From NCBI GenBank assembly GCA_964495785.1, contig CAZBXL010000002.1, positions 1-64,000 of the forward strand: a DNA stretch of 64,000 nucleotides, read 5' to 3'. Position 1 is the first letter of the stretch; the number at the start of each line of letters is the position of its first letter. The stretch comes from RFSX01 sp964495785. Its GTDB lineage: Bacteria > Bacteroidota > Bacteroidia > Chitinophagales > Saprospiraceae. The notes beneath the pieces were generated by a model. It had not been told where the DNA came from. It saw only the letters and a list, made by a program, of their open reading frames with translations, and ran no database searches. The position numbers and the translations under genes are program-made. Positions 61,177-64,000 of the stretch are shown piece by piece.

Positions 61177-62577
61177 TTATATCTGAGGCACCATCTCCAT
61201 CTCCTCAACAAATGCTTCTAATACTCTGAAGAAATTTAAAATATCTTGCTTTGTATTTTGAGCATTTATTGTGACAAATCTGATAAACTCATTATCCTCA
61301 TAAGAACCATATCCTACCATCATTTGAGACTTAAGATATAGTCCATTACAAATAGATCTTGCACTTATCCCTTTGTAATTAAAACACACCCCTATGGAAT
61401 CATCAAAGCTATATAGTGTGTAATCGGGATTACTTCTTATATAATCGCGAGCGATATCTGCTAACTCAAATTGATGATTGACTATTTTCTCTATCCCGGA
61501 TGATCCCACACTTTTCCATAAAGTCCAAAACTTTAATGCATCATTTCTTCTACCACATTGGAGTGATGTCTTGCCAGGATTATAACTGTCATGATCAGTC
61601 TGATAGAGATAACTTGCATCATTAGAAAATGAGTCATAAAGATATTTCTCATTTTTGACTACAATTATAGAACATGATAGTGGTGTGCCTATCATTTTAT
61701 GCGCATTGACACTAAATGAATCAACCAATTCTATACCATCGATTAGATGTTTGTATTTCTGACTCCAGAGGACAGATCCGCAATAAGCACCATCTACATG
61801 TAACCACATACCATGAGCATCACAAAGCTCTCTTACAGGCTTAATAGGATCAAATGATCCAAGCACTGTCGTCCCAGCAGTACAGTTGACCATTATAGGA
61901 TTATAACCATTGAGGAGGTCTTCGCTTATAAGTTGGGTAAGATGATGCAGATCCATACGACCTTGATTATCTGTATCCACATACCTTACTTGATCTCTCC
62001 CTATACCAGCAAAGGCAGCATTTTTAGGAGTACTGTAATGAGACTCCTTAGACGTATATACTGTCATCTTTTGTTGCACACCTGAGTACGGAGTGGTGCT
62101 ATCTGCAGCATCTCTTGCCATTAGCATACTCATAAAGTTCGTCATCGATCCCCCAGGTGCTATCGTACCGTTAGATGTAGCATCCCACCCGATCATATCG
62201 CATATTGTTCTGATAATCACTTTCTCTACTCCTATCTGAGCTCCACCTGCCTTATAGGTGTACATACTATTATTAAGAACAACAGCGAGTAAGTCACCCA
62301 GAACGGCTTTATCATTTCTACCTCCAAATAACTGATTAAAAAAAGCATTGGTTGCTGTACGTGGCGTACTGAGAACAAGTTCTTTTAGTGAAGCTTTGAG
62401 ATCTTCGTCTGTGATAGATTCTCGTTGTAGCGATAAGTCTATCTTATCAAATAAGTCCACTGACGGTATATAGTCTGCTACTGGTTTAAGCTTTTCTGCA
62501 GCCAATAATTCTGATACTATCTCTTCAAAGATTTTTAATACTTTATCCATTCTTATCATTCTGTGTGATGAAGCCAT
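61177..62577 (-). CDS. PLP-dependent group II amino-acid decarboxylase
   Basis: The 466-residue PLP enzyme (aspartate-aminotransferase fold) belongs to the glutamate/diaminobutyrate/aromatic amino-acid decarboxylase group. Signs: NGTIAPGGSMTNFMSMLMAR (about 135-155), CTAGTTVLGSFDPIKPVREL, WLHVDGAYCGSVLW (pyridine-nitrogen Asp), and the Schiff-base lysine in SVNAHKMIGTPLSC (K294). The length and C-terminal region suggest a glutamate- or diaminobutyrate-type member, but the substrate is unresolved. It is a single gene. Confidence 0.85.
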   Translation of the reverse strand: MASSHRMIRMDKVLKIFEEIVSELLAAEKLKPVADYIPSVDLFDKIDLSLQRESITDEDLKASLKELVLSTPRTATNAFFNQLFGGRNDKAVLGDLLAVVLNNSMYTYKAGGAQIGVEKVIIRTICDMIGWDATSNGTIAPGGSMTNFMSMLMARDAADSTTPYSGVQQKMTVYTSKESHYSTPKNAAFAGIGRDQVRYVDTDNQGRMDLHHLTQLISEDLLNGYNPIMVNCTAGTTVLGSFDPIKPVRELCDAHGMWLHVDGAYCGSVLWSQKYKHLIDGIELVDSFSVNAHKMIGTPLSCSIIVVKNEKYLYDSFSNDASYLYQTDHDSYNPGKTSLQCGRRNDALKFWTLWKSVGSSGIEKIVNHQFELADIARDYIRSNPDYTLYSFDDSIGVCFNYKGISARSICNGLYLKSQMMVGYGSYEDNEFIRFVTINAQNTKQDILNFFRVLEAFVEEMEMVPQI

Positions 62578-62670
62578 GTGAGCTTCAACAATTAATAGTC
62601 ATTAAGTAAAGCACATAACTACTACATGCTCGTCTTGATATTGCTCAACGGTATTTCTTAAGGACAAAAA

Positions 62671-62697
62671 AAAGAGGAACAGTTTCCTGCTCCTCTT
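62671..62697 (-). terminator. terminator of the CHU_C surface protein gene
   Basis: AAGAGGA-a-CAG pairs with CTG-c-TCCTCTT (62672-62697) over a short loop, and a T-run follows on the minus strand (A-run at 62666-62673). It is 22 bp after the stop codon. Confidence 0.8.
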
Positions 62698-62718
62698 ATC
62701 TATTTTATTTATAAGTCT

Positions 62719-63999
62719 TTATTTAACTAATGTTACATTTCCGACTTTTGAATATTCTGAATCATTAATACAAGTCACCTTTAAGCAATAACTATATACA
62801 TCTGGCGGCAATTGCTTACCCTTGAAGGTACCATCCCATCCAGTTTCTTGATCATTAGCTAAGAAAACCTCTTCTCCCCATCTATTCTGTATGAGTAATT
62901 CCATATCGCGGATAAACTTACTTCTTACGAGCAGTACATCATTAACATTGTCACCATTAGGAGAAAATGCCGTTGGAATAAATACATCATTCTCATCACA
63001 TTGTGGAGGTACCACATTAAGCACGAATACTTGAGAAGAAGATTCACAACCGAGTGAAGTGATGCATCTAACTGTATATTGAGTCAATTCCTCCGGACTT
63101 ACTTCTATTGTCTGACCAGTCTCACCCGTACTCCATAAATATTCACAATCCGGATCTCCTTCTGCTGTCAAGGTCACTGTCTCGCCTAAGCATACAAAAG
63201 GCTCTCCCTCATCATCTATATTAGAAGGAGGTATTGTTATAGTTACCATTGGATTGCTCACCATGACATCTATAGAATACATACTATCTTGTCCCGTCTC
63301 TACGGATGTAATAACAACATTAAAAGTTTTATCAGAATCTGCAGTAGCTGTCAGTTTTGGTGTACCTTGACCACCTACGATACATCCATTGTCTTCCCAC
63401 AAATAAGTGAAGTCTTCAAGATTACAATCATCTCTCATCGTAACACATAACTGGAATGTATCGCCTACACATACGAGGTTCATATCCGGACCTGTTATCA
63501 CAACTGATTCTAAACATTCTTCTGTGTCATCGATATCTCTTATGAGCACAATCGTATCTTGATCAGTACAACCTAAGGCATCTTCTACCTTAACAATAAC
63601 AGTCATAGTATCCATAGGAGGATCGTATCCCTCGAGTGGATTACCCGTAAAGATGCTATCTCCAGCAAGTGTACACCAGGTAATTGTCGCATTATTAGCA
63701 TTGGTTTCTGCTGGGACTACTGGTGTCTCATCTTCTCCATATGTTATGGTATCAGCAGAGACAGATATATCTAATTCTCCAACAAAAATCTCAACAGAGA
63801 CATCATCCATAGGACATACTGCTGAAGAATCACTAAGCGTCACTATATAATTACCTTCCATACCATATGTGTATGTAGGATTTAATTCATTACTCAATGG
63901 ACTACCATCACCAAAATCCCAGTATCCATTACCGTCTAACATATTAGGTGCTTCATCAAACATTACTGTCAGAGAACCACATGAATCCGTAGTAGTCAT
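62719..63999 (-). CDS. C-terminal part of a PKD/CHU_C T9SS surface protein (5' truncated by window edge)
   Basis: Only the last 426 residues lie within the window, and the frame is still open at its right edge, so the Met at 63999 is probably internal. A PKD domain (GYWDFGDGSPLSNELNPTYT, YTYGMEGNYIVTL) is followed by cysteine-containing Ig-like repeats (CVGDTFQLCVTMRDDC, CLGETVTLTAEGDPDCEYLW, STGETGQTIEVSPEEL). The C-terminus is a CHU_C/T9SS type B domain: VFIPTAFSPNGDNVNDVLLV, IQNRWGEEVF and GWDGTFKGKQLPPDVYSYCL. Such proteins are large exported adhesins or surface-layer components tied to gliding-type bacteria. Confidence 0.85.
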   Translation of the reverse strand: MTTTDSCGSLTVMFDEAPNMLDGNGYWDFGDGSPLSNELNPTYTYGMEGNYIVTLSDSSAVCPMDDVSVEIFVGELDISVSADTITYGEDETPVVPAETNANNATITWCTLAGDSIFTGNPLEGYDPPMDTMTVIVKVEDALGCTDQDTIVLIRDIDDTEECLESVVITGPDMNLVCVGDTFQLCVTMRDDCNLEDFTYLWEDNGCIVGGQGTPKLTATADSDKTFNVVITSVETGQDSMYSIDVMVSNPMVTITIPPSNIDDEGEPFVCLGETVTLTAEGDPDCEYLWSTGETGQTIEVSPEELTQYTVRCITSLGCESSSQVFVLNVVPPQCDENDVFIPTAFSPNGDNVNDVLLVRSKFIRDMELLIQNRWGEEVFLANDQETGWDGTFKGKQLPPDVYSYCLKVTCINDSEYSKVGNVTLVK

Positions 64000-64000
64000 G

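Noticed and set aside
1..64000. CRISPR arrays, tRNA or rRNA genes
   Set aside because: No regularly spaced direct repeats, cloverleaf-like segments or conserved rRNA stretches were recognised while reading the intergenic regions; a covariance-model scan would be needed to exclude small RNAs.

Overview
The window is AT-rich DNA from a Bacteroidota bacterium, most likely of the Saprospiria or a related marine-type lineage. This rests on several type IX secretion (T9SS) C-terminal sorting domains, a CHU_C gliding-type C-terminus at the right edge, a TonB-dependent receptor, many Bacteroidota-typical families (DUF4856, DUF4197, DUF4252, HTTM, large Asp-box proteins), and promoter candidates of the Bacteroidota type (TAnnTTTG). 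No rRNA, tRNA, CRISPR array or intact insertion sequence was seen. A run of 100 Ns (50679-50778) is an assembly gap that cuts two convergent genes.

Layout. 1-2.1 kb: small accessory region with a possible gene remnant and two toxin-antitoxin-like pairs (DUF4160 with a DUF2442-XRE fusion; a GNAT-like protein with a HigA-like XRE protein). 2.4-8.5 kb: nitroreductase, two tandem paralogous T9SS-cargo proteins, and a large Asp-box propeller protein. 8.9-12.6 kb: minus-strand ECF sigma/anti-sigma operon with a lipoprotein, a DUF4097-like protein and a probable outer-membrane barrel. 13.9-18.1 kb: plus-strand gene set of a DsbD-alpha-like/barrel fusion, a double-glutaredoxin/thioredoxin-reductase fusion, and a cNMP-binding/AlbA_2 protein. 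18.2-29.3 kb: minus-strand phosphate-themed block with a PlpD-like patatin, polyphosphate kinase, a metallophosphoesterase lipoprotein, an HtrA-like protease, a Pycsar-effector-like (PycTM) membrane protein and a 1236-residue protein that joins a degenerate phosphoesterase, a kinase-like segment and an outer-membrane barrel.

29.7-35.7 kb: T9SS-tailed di-heme peroxidase, TPR histidine kinase and a two-gene Fe-S electron-transfer module. 35.8-42.0 kb: an iron-type uptake operon (DUF4856, imelysin, vitamin-K-dependent-carboxylase-like HTTM protein, TonB receptor). 42.3-50.7 kb: DUF4197, an MBL-fold hydrolase, a MauE/DoxX redox membrane protein, an EamA transporter, YigZ, an LptF/G permease, and a second ECF sigma/anti-sigma/DUF4252 operon. 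50.8-62.6 kb: mostly housekeeping (lysA, dnaG, fbaA, trxB, aroK, yajC) with a multi-pass membrane subtilase, an arylsulfotransferase-like T9SS protein and a PLP decarboxylase. 62.7 kb to the end: the C-terminal part of a large PKD/CHU_C surface protein.

The least ordinary parts are the phosphate block (a pseudo-phosphatase paralogue fused to a kinase-like domain and a barrel, next to a stand-alone PycTM protein and ppk1), the redox set at 13.9-18.1 kb, the carboxylase-like protein in the iron operon, and two genes whose conserved N-termini extend past the first usable start codon. All functional statements come from reading motifs by eye; no database search was run.
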